From NCBI GenBank assembly GCA_014898415.1, contig RCTD01000017.1, forward strand, positions 247,001 through 311,000: a stretch of DNA of 64,000 bases. Reading direction: 5' to 3'. Both the position numbers and the translations under genes were made by a program. This DNA is from Stromatinia cepivora. Taxonomy: Eukaryota; Ascomycota; Leotiomycetes; Helotiales; Sclerotiniaceae. Position 1 is the first letter of the stretch. Each line of letters begins with the position of its first letter. The notes beneath the pieces are model-generated. The model made no database searches and had not been told where the DNA came from. It saw only the letters and a list, made by a program, of their open reading frames with translations. Positions 1-13,200 of this stretch are shown here, one piece after another.

Positions 1-1
1 T

Positions 2-121
2 ACAGATGATCGTCGACTACTTTATGCAACCTACAACCGTGCTGTAGATGGCGATAATCACGATGCATATTCCCTTGAGCGCGTCAAGCGATACCCATCA
101 ACTCAAGCTGGATTTGGATGA
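2..121 (+). CDS. Phytanoyl-CoA dioxygenase (PhyH)-like protein, C-terminal fragment
   Basis: The window opens inside a plus-strand reading frame that runs for 39 codons to a TGA at 119-121. The visible residues contain DDRRLLYATYNRAVDGDNHD, then a Tyr and a run of basic residues ending RYP. The pattern RR-x-LY-x-TYN-x-A-x-x-GD-x-H-x-x-Y is the usual last strand and tail of PhyH-type Fe(II)/2-oxoglutarate dioxygenases in fungi, so I read this as the end of such a gene. The catalytic HxD..H part lies outside the window and cannot be checked. Family knowledge: these enzymes hydroxylate small substrates and are common in secondary metabolism and lipid alpha-oxidation. The substrate here is unknown. 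The family call rests on only about 25 residues. Confidence 0.55.
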   Translation, partial: TDDRRLLYATYNRAVDGDNHDAYSLERVKRYPSTQAGFG

Positions 122-1043
122 TTAGAAGATTTGTTGAGGGTTGGGCACACTCAATTGGAAGTCCTTTGGTGTTGAATAACGTTGATGATGTGATTTGATT
201 CAATGTAATAGCCTGTAGTCCGCACGGTTCCATGATTGATGAGGGATGATGGAGGTGGGATGAGGAGCAACGGTATTTGTAATCCATCTGACAACAATTG
301 TTGGTCTGAAGATGGCATAAATAGTAATATACTTCATTTCCCCTAACCCCTCCCCATATACCAACCATATTGTAACCATCCGGTCTAATATTAACGCGCC
401 GATTCCTACAACCATCCCATCCATAACTTCTAGAATCGTAAGTACGTAGCAAATCAACCCAGCACATTTCAGTATCGTGGTTGACTTTTCAGGCACACCA
501 TTACCAGCCAGCATCGCTGCACCTACAACTTCTCTCACTGCAGACGTCCGCGCTCGTTCTCAGGAACTACGCCAGCTGTTTGGTGGACCAATTTATAAGA
601 TTAAATGGGACGGAGTTCATTTCAATTAAGCCCTATCCATCCCACGTTAGAGAAGACATTTTCAGAGATGAATTGCCTGGCGTACCGGTGCTTGGTCGGA
701 ATCTCGTCTAGCAACCTCTAACTGTCGGCTCGAACTTACTGTTCAATTCTCTAGCGCCTCTGTACCAACCATGAATACATACCGGGAGTTCGGCCCAGCT
801 CAAAACAATCACCATAGATCCACCCCGCCATCAGCCCCGCGGGGGATCCAGTCGATGCTGAAGAGATATAAGATTAAAATTTATGATATGGCCTTCGTCT
901 GCGTGGTCTTTGGAAATAAACAAGATAGGTTGTGACATTAATATAATTTTGAGATGGCCTGAAAATCTTCGCTGAGTGCGAGCTTTACCATCGATAATAA
1001 ATAATTATAATCCGTCAGAAACTTCCGGGCTATTAACTACACG
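122..1043. other. Intergenic stretch with one unassigned open stretch
   Basis: No convincing gene. An open stretch in the plus frame at about 439-628 (roughly 60 codons, containing SIVVDFSGTPLPASIAAP and later FGGPIYKIKWDG) reads like coding sequence. It has no start codon, and a TAG lies just upstream, so it could be an exon, a relic or chance. The overlapping minus-strand ORFs have no family resemblance. Confidence 0.3.
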
Positions 1044-2649
1044 TCAATTTCCCTTTTCATCTATGTGCCTCTCTCCATCTCTCTTACTGGATACCTCCAC
1101 CAACTCCCTCTCTAACAAAGGAGTACTATTAACAACTTCTTCATCCTCCATCAACCTAAATTCCCATCTTGGCGCTGCTGCATTAATGCCAGGATATAAA
1201 TCAACGGGCAAAAAGTCCCCGACGTCATTTTTGAAATCATGTCTCTCCTTCATATCCACATCGTATATCTTGCTTATTTGCTCCATTGCCTTCTTTGCTA
1301 TCGTTTTCGCTTTCTCCTCGGCGACCTTACGACGGCGAACTTCGAGTATGAGACCATCATATGAGGAAAGATAATTTTCATAAAAGAGTCGCATTCCCTC
1401 CAAGTCATCCATTTGTTCATTTATCTGTGCCTTGGTATCTTCCCACCTAGCACGGAAATCGTGACCCGCAATGATATATCCTGGAAGTCGCTCATATACT
1501 CCCTCCAGAATTTTGTAAATACTCGTAGTATGTTTAAATTGTTCGGTGAGATGTGAAACGTGATCGAGGATTGCATCATGTCTGATTTCCATTTCATTTT
1601 GACGATCGCGAAGTTCCATAACCACATCTTCAACTTCCGCTGCATCTTTCTCCAGAACGAAAAGCATTTCTTCGCGCTCGTGTTCGGTAAGGGGTTCTTC
1701 GGTTATGTCATCGTGGGAGGTATTCATTACACCAGAGACCGATACTGGCTCAGCGCCTGGTGGTGGATTGGACGCTGCATTTCTGACAGCGGCATATCCT
1801 CCCTCCGTATGTCTGATCGCGTTTAGGCATAGGTCGAAATGACTGGAAAGAGATGACAGTAAGGAAGCCATTTCTTGCGCATGTCCTTCTAGTGTTTCTA
1901 AGTGTTTTGGTATTGTGGAATGAAGTGGGAGCGATCTTTTGGTGTTCTTGAAACCCGATCTCAGGTTGCGTAGATCATCATCGTAGGAAAGTAAAGATGT
2001 ATCGAATTCTTTTTGCGCTTCCTATAGACGAAGGTCAATAAACGGAACCATTGCATAATTCAAAAAGGGCTCCTTACATTGGACTCTCGGATTAACTCTT
2101 TCAAACCATCTCGCATTCCTTCTACACCTTGTTCATCAACAAAGTCCAACAAACTTCTCGGTTCCTCGCCAGCTGGTCGAAAAGCCGCATCCACCATTGT
2201 TGACCTAAGAACATCCATTGTAGACTCAAGTCGAGCATTTGCGGCATCGAGGGTATGTAGGACATTCTGCGCATATTATGGTCAGCCCCGCACATCATTA
2301 CCATGGCTCGACTACCCACCTTGAAATCCTTCTGACCATCATTGTACACGCACTCTATGCTATTCCTCACTTTCATCAAGATCTTCATCTGCTCATTGAT
2401 ACCACTTTGAATAAATCCTGTCCTAGCGTTCAATATAACGCTCTCTTCCAATGCGCTCTTTGCCGAGGTAACAATTTCGTTCGCACGCCATACTGTACTG
2501 ATGGATGATAGGGAACGTTTAGAAGCAAGAAGATGTGATACCAAGGTTTCAAGAGGAATTTCCCGCCCATGAATTATATGACCTGGGTGATTCGCAGAAG
2601 ATATGGATGTTTGGCTCTGACTTCCTGGGGCGTTAGGTGGAGATGCCAT
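1044..2649 (-). CDS. atg17: Autophagy-related protein 17 (Atg17)
   Basis: Atg17 is the scaffold of the Atg1 kinase complex. With its partners it organises the pre-autophagosomal structure on starvation. I read three exons on the minus strand: 2649-2320, 2266-2078 and 2021-1044, all phase 0, with introns of 53 and 56 nt (GTGGGT..GCAG and GTAAGG..ATAG). The joined frame gives 498 residues, close to the usual length of fungal Atg17 (about 450-550). It starts MASPPNAPGSQ and is then almost entirely heptad-rich helix without membrane segments, as expected for the crescent-shaped dimer. Recognisable stretches are ETLVSHLLASKRSL near the N-terminus, DEQGVEGMRDGLKELIRES in the middle, and YEGVYERLPGYIIA-type sequence in the C-terminal third. 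I chose the ATG at 2649 because the in-frame extension upstream is short and unlike the family. The gene looks intact. Confidence 0.92.
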
Positions 2650-5600
2650 AGTTGGGTTAACAAAATACACTGTGTGGTAGATGTCAAATTGTTGGTTGGG
2701 TGGGTATGTTGAAGAGGGTCACTGTTGATTTCTTCAATGGAGATTCGGGTATGGATAGATATTATGGCCTGATGGCCGAGAAAGTAGTAATATTACTTAG
2801 TATTTATTGATTTAATTATGATCACCATAGTGTAGGAAAAAGCTCGCGAGGTGGTAGTCGTCGTTGATAAGATGATGTTGAACAATTTGAGAATGTCAGT
2901 TGATGATGGTTGTATGGGGTACGGGCGTGCGTACCTATTGACTTTGGCTCTATTCGGCATCATCCGGCGCTAAATGGCGCTATGAATTTGTCCATAAATT
3001 ATCCACCACATCCTGCACTGCTGCATCAAAATAATGTTGCATCCCATATTCACCAATCGTCCCATTGAATGAATTTGAAATATTTTGAAGTCAGTTGCAC
3101 AACTTACCAATTCTACCAATACTAGATATCAATTTCATTTGATGTAGCTCAGGGACAACAATCTAAGGCCGAGCGGTTACTTCCACCTTGGAGGAGGGGC
3201 AAAAGACCTGTAGGTAATCTGCGGTTACGTCGGCACAGAGATAGAGATACTTCCGAACAAGTTATATGAAGTGTATATTATATTGATATTGAATTTATGC
3301 CAGAACAGGATACGAACAATAGGGAAAGAATGCTGCAAGCATGACTGGGAAATAGAAAGACAGCGAAATTCCAGGCACAAACTTGAGGGGAATGGATAGG
3401 TGGACCAAGATGGTCATTTAAAAGTCTACCACAAAGCTCTCTACCAGTGCATGGAAGTAGCAAAATATATCATTCAGGGAACGAAAGGGCCTAGGGATGA
3501 ACTGCACTTATAGAAATGCCTTCATGCAAGGGCGACGTGACAGTCAATTGGGCAATGCTCGCTGCCTAGGAGGAGCACAACCACGAAATTTCATTTACAG
3601 GTTACAGCCAATATTGGAACTTTTTACATACAATCATCAAACTGGCATTTGAAGGAATCCTTAATTCGGAATGTGTTCTGGGAGAAGTGGATCACGTGGT
3701 ATGATCTGGAGTTCTCGCTTTCCTCATCTTTGCCTTGACGAAAATGCACGATATTAGCACGATATAGTACTTGCGGGAATGTTCTCTAGCTCTTTTACAT
3801 TCAGCAGATTAATGGTACTCAAACGAGACTGAGGCTGAATGAATCTCCGCATGAAGCTTTCAGACGAAATTCACAGGGGTGAAGATCGAAAAGGTCATAG
3901 TGATGTCGAATACGAGTGAGTGCAGAAAAACGGTGTGCTGCACCAATTCCAATAAAATTTGCTATCAGCTTATTTATATATTGAACTCAAGGCCAATGTT
4001 TTTTTTTTTATAGAAAAGTTTTAACCAATCCTAGAACCAACCATGCGAAGCAGTTATTTCACCTCAAGTTTTCTTTCAGCATCATGACCAAATTTTATTT
4101 GGACATAGCCAGCTGTGAGATAAATCATGGATACAATTGAGGCCAGAAAGCTACATAAGCACATGACGCAAAATAATCTCACGAGTAATACAAGATTGGT
4201 CTTAAACAAGTAGTGGAATTATTCAAACACCACACTCCCATTTACTCCAATAGCCAGAAACAAGATGATGTCAGAAAATTCCATATGGGAAACATGAAGC
4301 GAAGAAATTGGATTCTAACCCATCATGGTGCGACCAATTCCGTCCATAAATTTACCGAAGAGAGATTGAACCTGATAGTCCTCGAAATCTCGTGGTTTTT
4401 GTACGCCACAGGACCCCCAGGCCTATAGTGATCTGTTGTCTAATTAGTATTTAGGCACCTTTTCCGAGAATTCCTGGTGTCACTGCATTAGGAAACGCAC
4501 CAAATTTTGAAATTATCACATATCTATATAGCTATCTCTACAAGCAGATAAGGTTGTAGCTGACATATGCTGGATGTCACTCCTAAAATTAAGCTAAACT
4601 CTCACCATCACATTTTTCAAATTTGTCTGATAAAGAACATTCAGCGCAGGAATCGCAGGATCCAGCCGCTGTATTGGTGACTCAATGTACTAAATTAGTG
4701 GTATCATTAGTTTGATCTCTCAAAAGCTCTAGTTGAGTTGACTTGGAGAGCCACGAGTACGAGCGGCTAGAAGCAGATTTCTACACGATATTTCGTGTTC
4801 TCACTAATATCCGTTATACTTTCCGAGATTGTTGTATCTCCAGGTACTTTCGCTGTTTATGCACACATACATGTTTGCGTTGCAACAATGCAACCGTATC
4901 TCGTGTTCGTGTATCAACCCGACCTCATGGCAAGGTTACATCTTTTCAAGTCCGAAGTCCGCTTCTGAACAAACACTATCAACTTGTAAGTTTTATTTGC
5001 GAAACCTTTAATCATCTCCTCACGGCATAAAAGTTATGACAGCGATGATAACCAAGTTTTATTTTCACCCTTAATTCATTTTGTGATACTTGAGGTTGGA
5101 CCTCGATTCTACCCCTCCATTTTACCCCTCCACATATCTCCTTTGCATCGTGGAAGAAAGCTTAGCAATCTTCATATAAGACTTGGCATTTTCCGAAGTT
5201 TGAGGTTGGATTCTTACCCAACACTCGTATTGACGAGCATGTAGTGTAACTGAAGTATTATGTATATGGCCAAGGGCGAGGCCCTAGAGCCAATGGTTGT
5301 CCATATTTGAATCTTCAGGGTCGTAGACATGAGTGTGAGTGACCCATGGGTATCGGGTAGAGTTGCTGCATCAGTCCGGACTTCAATAACGACTTTTCGT
5401 ACGCTTGTTCTCTTACTGCTCTTGGTGATCTTGGTATGCATGCGACCTGCGAGGGGATGAATCGGGTAAGCATGGAACGGATGCGGCTTTCCGAACAGCC
5501 CTGCGGAACGGCTCGCTTACTTTATCGATATATTTAGAAACGGCATGACACCGAGACAAGCTATCTCGTGCATTAGTTTGCAGCCTAGCACTAGTATTCT

Positions 5601-5964
5601 TACTTCAGCTTCAGATACCTTTGATGTACCCCCAAGCTTACTCCTACAACTTCAGTCAGATTCAAATGATTTCATGCCATTTCTGCTTCCAAATCGATCC
5701 ATACGACACAGCACCCTGCAAGCCTATCTGATCCCCATCTAGCATGGCATGATTTTATCCCGCAAGATGTATGCGTCACTGATCAATCCGGTAGTCCCAA
5801 ATACCCTGCTCTCCCTCGGGTACACTGCTTGACCAAGCTATGGAGCATTCGTATACATACCAAGATCTCCTTCACATATCAATCTCATCTTCTACATCAA
5901 AATCATCATCATCAGCGAAGGTTCACTGTTCATAGCTTTAGTTTGGTCCTTACGTTCTTTCAAA
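2650..5964. other. Intergenic region upstream of atg17 and laccase
   Basis: This 3.3-kb stretch separates the divergently transcribed atg17 and laccase genes. The ORFs here are short, mostly lack ATG starts and show no recognisable domain. A T10 tract lies near 4000-4010. I see no tRNA cloverleaf or transposon ORF. It probably holds both promoters, but I could not pick out a clear TATA box for either gene. Confidence 0.5.
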
Positions 5965-7893
5965 ATGCGGAATTTAGTTTCTCTCGCTACTCTTCTCTTT
6001 GGGTCACTCGTTTCTGCTCAGAACAATTACTCGGCCTTGCCAGTGCAATATTTGCAGACCAGCAATCCTGTCACTCCTCTTCCCCAAGGATTTCCATGGG
6101 GTGACAAGACTGCTAACAATACCAATCCTTATAGTAAGTTGATTACCGGTTCAAATGGATGGCACTGTAATTGATCATTGTTTCTACCACAGCCAATCCA
6201 CCAAATACTGGGGTGATTCGAAGTTATGATTTCACTGTTCAGAGAGGCAAGGCGTCACCAGATGGATATCAAAGGGATGTAATACTTGTGAATGGTGTTT
6301 TTCCTGGTCCTCTCATTGAAGCAAACTGGGGGGATACGATTCAAGTTACTGTCCACAATAAGATCACGGGTCCTGAGGAAGGTACAGCACTTCATTGGCA
6401 TGGACTTCTGCAAAAGCAATCTCCGTGGTTTGATGGTGTCCCTGGAGTTCAGCAATGTCCAATCCCCCCTGGAGGAAGTTTCACATATACTTTCTTGGCC
6501 GACCTATATGGGACTAGTTGGTGGCATTCTCATTACTCTGCCCAGTACAATGCGGGGATTTTTGGTCCGATGATTATCCATGGCCCCTTAACTGTTCCAT
6601 ATGATATTGGTGAGTGCTCAGTCTGACTATTATCTATATCGTGCTAACTTTGAATAGACTTAGGACCAATACTGTTGACGGATTGGTATCATCCAGATTA
6701 TTACTCACTGGTTGAAGATGTAGTCTCAACCGACCTCAACAGAGTTGTGTGTAGTTTTCGGGATTCTTATGACAAAGACCTACGCTAACAATCATTAGCT
6801 CGTGCAATCTTATAGTAATCTCATCCAAGGAAAAGGATTTTTCAATTGCTCAACAAAGGCTACCGGCGATACCACTACATGCAATGATAAGAATTTCGTG
6901 CCACCTACTTTCAGACTTACGCCTGGGTCGAGGCACAGACTCAGGCTTATTAATGCCGGTACTGAAGGAATGCAAAAGTTTGCAATCGATGGGCACACCA
7001 TGACAGTCATTGCGAATGACTTTGTTCCCATTCTACCTTATACTACTGAAGTCATTACTTTAGGAGTTGGCCAGCGTGCCGATGTCATCATTCAAGGTCT
7101 TCCGCTTGAAAAATCAGGATCATACTGGATGCGATCGACACTTGCTGCATGCGCACTCGCCAGCAACCCCGCAGCCAAAGCAGTCGCTTACTATGGTCCA
7201 ACGCCCAATCTAAAGCCCACCACCACCGCCTCTGCCGCATTCAATAATTCTGTCGCCAATGTATGCGCGAACGATCCCCTCACACGCACGATACCTTGGT
7301 TTCCAATTATTCCCGATCCAAACCCGCCCACAACGGAACATATCGATATCGAATTCGGACAAAATTCTACTGGCAACTGGCAATGGACAATGAATAATTC
7401 CTCCTTCCGTGCAAACTATGACCATCCTATTCTTCTCCTATCTAACCAAGGGAACAACTCATACCCAGATAGTCCCGAATGGAACGTCTACAATTTCGGC
7501 TCCAACAGCTCCTTCCGTATCTATCTCACCAACCCGGGTCCAGCTTCCCATCCCATTCATCTCCACGGCCACAATATGTTTGTCCTGAATGAAGGACTAG
7601 GAACCTGGGATGGACATACAGTTGTCCGACCATTAAATCCTCAGCGTCGTGATGTACAGGTACTTCAAATTGGTGGTTACATGGTATTACAAGTAACGGC
7701 TGATAATCCTGGGGTATGGCCTTTGCATTGTCATATTGCGTTCCATGTTAGTAGTGGACTATATGTCAATGTGATCGAGCGCCCGGCAGATATTGCGAAG
7801 TTGAACATTCCGAGTATTATGGCGCAGACTTGTAGAGATTGGTCTTTGTTTACTAATACGACGGTCGTGGATCAGATTGATTCTGGGTTGTAG
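5965..7893 (+). CDS. Secreted laccase (multicopper oxidase)
   Basis: Laccases couple one-electron oxidation of phenols to four-electron reduction of O2 and act outside the cell. Exons read as 5965-6133, 6193-6609, 6658-6746 and 6799-7893 (introns 48-59 nt), giving 589 residues, a normal ascomycete length. Residues 1-18 ([18 protein letters not shown]) form a classical signal peptide. All four copper-ligand motifs are present in order: HWHG (about 124), [10 protein letters not shown] (about 165), HPIHLHGH (about 477) and [12 protein letters not shown] (about 534). The residue ten after the T1 cysteine is Leu. The three cupredoxin domains appear complete, and several N-x-S/T glycosylation sites are visible. 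The protein ends in DSGL, the C-terminal processing/plug motif typical of ascomycete laccases. The exon 3 donor (GTGTGTAG) is slightly weak. In plant-associated fungi such enzymes act on phenolics, lignin or melanin precursors. Which paralogue this is cannot be told. Confidence 0.96.
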
Positions 7894-8671
7894 ATAGGCT
7901 TGGTGGTTCGATGGCTTAATTGCTGGCTTGGATAATTTACTTGTTGTCGCTCGTTGATATAGGGTCTAATTCGTTAATTTGGTTTTGGATATTTGTTTGA
8001 TTGGGATATCTCCACTTTTCTTACGCTGGTTTTCATGGAGCTGATGATGATGATGGATGTAGGAGTAACTAGTGTCTCACTTATCTTGTTGATGTTCTTC
8101 CCATCAGTTAGGATTGGGACCCTTCTTACCTCCGCAACATATGGTTAGTGGAAGCAATGTAAAATTTTGAACAAATTCCCTTCACTACACGAGTTGATAG
8201 AACTATGAGTTTATCGTTATAACAAACTGCAATGTCAGATTCTTTCATGCCATAAATAGAAATGAAGGATGTCTTTGAATACCGTCCAAAATAATTTCTA
8301 TTGGACCTAATATCTAATATTTATAGCGCATGTTGTATTTCCTAATTGTATTGGATACATTAACCACACGGTACAGAATATGCAATGAACTCGAAATGTT
8401 GATACGGATGATATCATACAGTTAGAGCTTTTGTATAATGAATGTTCCCTATTCTCCAGTCTCAGACTAGTGGTCTGGCGCTTGTTTACTTATTGTGTGT
8501 ATGTTCAAACGGATAACGAACAATAATTAGTGACCATTGTGACCATGCAATGTCTACCTTGAGCATAGTCGATACTTCCACGCCAGTCCCCTGTTCTCAT
8601 GATTACCACGGGACGCCCGATGGCTGGACGTTTATTGGAGTTAATATCGGGTTTGCAAAAAGCGGTAGATC
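7894..8671. other. Intergenic region downstream of laccase
   Basis: AT-rich 3' flank of the laccase. I see no coding potential beyond a short ATG-led stretch near 8551-8660 (a DYHGTPDGWTFIGVN-like peptide) that may belong to the fragmentary gene described next. Confidence 0.4.
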
Positions 8672-9196
8672 TTGCCTTTAACTGGACAAATGATCCTTAC
8701 TATGATCGCTTATCGGCTGTTCAATGATGCGCTCATGCGAGATGCAGAACTTACTCATTTGCCATATGAACTTTATACTTTGTTGGCTTTCAGTGTAGCC
8801 AGTATAGTCGTACTCAAAGAACTTACATACAGCCTATTCAAATACGGAAATTTGCGGACGAAAGCAGTTCTCTTTTGGATTACGATTTCTACCATGCATC
8901 TGCCGGCATTTCTCGGGCATGTATGATTCCATATCAAGTTTAATGCTCAATGCCAAGCTCTCTAAGCCCTATGGATGCATGCAGCGGTTTTCGGGTCTTC
9001 TTATGCTGCTCTTTTTCAATGGTCAAATGGTTCAACAACATCCATCCAGGCGATAAATGGTGACAATGGCTGGCAATCTCATCCAGATATTGTGAAAGAG
9101 ACATGGCGTTATTTTTCCTATTACACGGCAGATGATGCCAGTAATATCCCGACATATTATGGCTTGAAATTTCATGTCCGACTTATTCATCACTAA
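8672..9196 (+). CDS. Possible fragmentary membrane-protein gene, unassigned
   Basis: Two plus-strand open stretches, 8672-8926 and 8975-9196, look protein-like, but I do not recognise a family. The first reads MILTMIAYRLFNDAL and then a hydrophobic segment, LYTLLAFSVASIVVLKELTY, which could span a membrane. The second reads GWQSHPDIVKETWRYFSYYT and ends after IHH. They are separated by GTATGA..CTAAG, which resembles a short intron, but no donor/acceptor pair I tried kept both frames. No good initiator was found: an ATG at about 8551 opens a stretch in a different frame. It may be a decayed gene, or a small gene whose exons I have not joined correctly. Confidence 0.3.
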
Positions 9197-10293
9197 CCGG
9201 GAAAGAAAGTGAAATTACCAAAGTCGACTTCACCGATCAAAACATATTTCAGCGGCTTCTACAGAACCCCAAAATTCACTAGTACTGTCAATGAGCCGTG
9301 GTGCGATTTATTTTATCAACAGCCGCCGGACGCAAAATATGAGTCTCAACATACTTGTTACACACTCAGATTTTACTTTACTATACTAACTAATTAACTA
9401 ATATATCAACGAAAACAATATATATTAAGTAAGTTTAGTTCTTAAACGTCTAAAAGTACCCGGAAAGAATGATTTTCAAACAGTCTATCAAACACTTGGA
9501 ATCAAATTATGTCTTCTTAACCAACCGCAAGCTGTCTGTAGCCTTTTACTCCAAGCTGACTATTGCGATTGCAAGGATTTTTTTTCGAGTGGTTATTCAC
9601 TGATTCATCGTTATTATAGTCAATAGTTTCTAGCTTGCTGCAACTTAGATATTCTGGTTAGATTGTGATATGAACAGCGAATTTTGCAGGAAAGGAAGAC
9701 GTTTCGGTGTAATGGCGAGCTGTGCGGATATCTCAGAAGCAATGAGAGAAGAACTTGGACCAAATATATCTGCATATACTGAAAATAAACTTGTGGCAGC
9801 TTCAAAAGTACGCCCTCCGATAAACTACTACACGAAAGTCGGATGAAGATCGTGGTCTTAGACCGACCTACAGGTTTACCACTAGATCCATCTGTGAAAG
9901 TACGACTGAATTGGGATGAGAAATATGGAAGGAGGTAGCCGAGCAGCGTCTTACTTTGACGTTTAATAGCTCTATCGATAATTGCCTGCACTTTCCAATT
10001 AAGCATGTCAAATTAAGAAGGTACGCTCATGTTCGTCCCGACTTTTCAACGAAGACAAAACGTAGGGAAGAATTGAAGGTAAGAGCGGCGGATATTTATT
10101 CTTACTATTGACTTTTTGGCTAAAACTCTCTGAAATCAACGCATCTCCGAAACAATTCACTTCATTCATGCATTTATGCTTCAGCATTGAAAATTCCTAC
10201 CTATATTCATAGTCGGCCTGCTTTTGTGGTTCATTCATATAGGAATCGATACATCAGAGACATTCTTTTTATTAGCGTTATATAGTTGCCCAT
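9197..10293. other. Intergenic region with an unassigned minus-strand ORF
   Basis: No gene I can support. A minus-strand ATG ORF at 9620-10006 starts MLNWKVQAIIDRAIKRQSK. Its first third looks somewhat protein-like, then it becomes low-quality sequence. It could be a first exon or chance. The last 300 bases are the promoter and leader of the following gene. Confidence 0.35.
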
Positions 10294-13200
10294 ATGCCTA
10301 GAAGACGCAGACTACCTCTGGGCCTAAGTCCCCTCCGTTACGTGGAGTTTGCATATGAAGAACCTTCGCCGGAACCCCAGTTCTTGACCAACACTTCGCC
10401 TCGGCCACGTTCACTGGACTTAGGGGGGACTGATCTAATACAAACGTCTGACGGACATCATGATCACGACCAACAGCTTCAGGGACCTTTCGACGATCAT
10501 CTCGAAAACGATCCAACGTCATCAAATGCCATCGACATCCGCAGAGACTCAAAGTTTGTTGAGGATATACCAGACTCCGAAAAGAGTCCCGAACCCACTC
10601 CAACAATAGGATCTCCTTTGGTTGTCTCTAGTGATATGGGCCGCGAACCTGTTGGCTCCAATCATCAGATGCTAGAAGATCATAATTTTGGTCATATCAT
10701 TCAGATTCTCCAAGAAGTGTCGATTGATTCCGATGATTCGGAAGATTCCACCCACATAGAATATGCTCCTTCTCAAGAACCCGCTCATAGAACCCTACCC
10801 GTCGATAGACGAATCCCCTCGCTTGAGTTGATATGGAGCAGAGGTCGTCATGATCTGGGCTTTACAAGGATCAGATTGGGGCTGAAAAAGGTAAATGTCC
10901 AAGGCATTGATAGCCAATGCGCGGAATAACTTCCAATTCATAGAACTCTTGCCTCCAGAAACTGACACGTGACCAACGTATAGGAAGAGATGAAACGACC
11001 GCAAGATTTCAAGGAGGCAATTATAAGCCTTCATCTTTCAAAAGAGCCCTTAAATCGTACGAGTTATTATCCTGATGAATTGCTCAAACACGTACTAATC
11101 ATGGATTATAGTTCGCAGTCGACGATACGGTAGCGAAGAGGAAAAGGAAAAAAAGAAACCGATACCTAAATATGCGTTACACCACGATTCACTTGAAGAA
11201 TACTGGAGATCGACAGGACAAAATTACAAACTGTGGATACCTCAAGTTTGCAGGCTGTGGATACCGGAATACCATGATCGAGGCGGTCAGAGAAGCAATC
11301 AACCGCCTTGCCCAACCAATTTGCTTGAAAAGTAATTTTTCACATTCCTAGCGAGATCAATTACTGATATTCTGCATCAAGTGACTCAAGAGGATATGAA
11401 TATTTCTTGAAGCTTGACAAATTAAAGGGTTGGGTCGGCATGCAAATACAGCCGCCACCAACCCTTCACCTTCGAGTATTTAGACCCCTACCACGGAGTG
11501 CACCTGCACGATCGAGGAGAACGATGTCCCACAAGAATCTGGATTTTCGAAAACCGTCAAGGAAGTGTGCACGTAAGCGTACAAGTAAGCGTGCAAGTAA
11601 GCCTGCGAGGCAGCTACTTCTCAAGTATAGAGTGACAAAAAGGCCTGGCTTTAGGCGCCGTACTCATATGTCTGAAGCTGAAACATCACGGATGAGACTC
11701 TTTAAAATTAAGTCCAAATGTGGGTTGAGTACAATACTAAACCATCAACAAATACTAGCAAGGAATTTCAAAGCCTGACAATCAAATAGACAACCGTCGT
11801 CGCTCCAGATTTTATTCGGATAATGACGACCGAGACCAAATCTTACTTGTATGTACCCTTGAAATAGTTTCTGTGAGTAACTAACATTGACTAGAGTTTT
11901 CTGTTTGGTGACGAACGCAGTGATAACGATCTCAATGTTGATACCAACGCCAACTCTTTATTCCGCTTGCGGGCTCCCTCCTATTCTGATGTCCTTGTAG
12001 ATTTTTTTACTCCCATGGTTGTTGCTTCGCACTCGGACAATGATTACCTCATTGATCCTCGAAATGCATTTTTCTATTTGGCAAGACCTCCACTGTTTCC
12101 TTTACCTGAAGATGATGTATCAGAAGATCATGCACCAGAAGATAATGCATCGGGAAATCATCCATCAGGAAATAATGTGCCAGGAAACGACGGGCATATT
12201 TTAGCAAGAAATTTCCCAGTTTATCCATCAGAAGATGATTTATTAGACAATAACAGCCATTCAATTAGAAGATTCAATCTTCCAAAGATGCCGGGCGCCT
12301 ATCCAAGCTCTTCCCCAGAACCTTTATCAGAGGATGAAGACTTAGAAGCACTAATTGAAATGGGGATCCCTCAGTCCCTACCAGTGATTGAAGTCCCTCC
12401 ATCCCTACAAGAGGATGAAGCCCCTAGATTTGTATCAGACAAAGATATACACATGGACTCCGACAATGATGCGCAATCTGATGGGCCAAGGTCCCCACCA
12501 AGACGGCCACAGTACGTTTATAGAGGTGATGAGACTACGCGCCGTCCAGTTGCTCGGGAATATGAATTTATTCTGGACTTGGCCCGAGGAATCACTGATG
12601 CCAACAAGCCAGACTCATCTAAGCGCCTATCCTCTGTGGCTAGAAGTCAGAATGACACCACAGAAGATCACAGAGCTAGAAAACGTCGGCGAATCGAGAT
12701 AATTCGGGACGACGGTTCGTCCGATGAGGATTGGGATGCTCATGGGGAGCCGAGGAAGATTCTTCGTCTACATTTGAGTGAAGTGACAAAAAAAGGCAAG
12801 ACGTGGGAGCCGCTGACTGATGAGAAGGCGAAAGAATTGATGACAAGAGGAAGAGCTGAAAATTATGATTCCGTCTCATGGAAACGATCAGGGCATCACA
12901 ATGGTTCGGGGGCCATTCAACCAGAGAAGAAAGCTACTAGTCCGTCTATAAGACCAGGGATCACTCGCGGACAGCCAATGAGTATGGATGAAGGAGTTGA
13001 TATGGATATAAGCGAGACTGGGATGAAGGTATTGCCTCAAGAAATTTCGGTTTCCGATCTGCGTGGGTTACATTACAGGGCAAACGTTATTTGTAATTGG
13101 CTTGCTAGCAACAAATGGGCCCATGGCAGCGGCAACACGCCAAAAGAGCGAGGGATGAAGAGAGAAATGCAAGAAATTCGAGACAAAGCTGTTTCTGCGA

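Noticed and set aside
84..538. Two long overlapping minus-strand ORFs near the left edge
   Set aside because: One overlaps the PhyH C-terminus on the other strand, and neither resembles a protein.
3140..3190. GTAGCTCAGG-like words suggesting a tRNA
   Set aside because: Could not be folded by eye into a cloverleaf with matching acceptor stem and anticodon loop.
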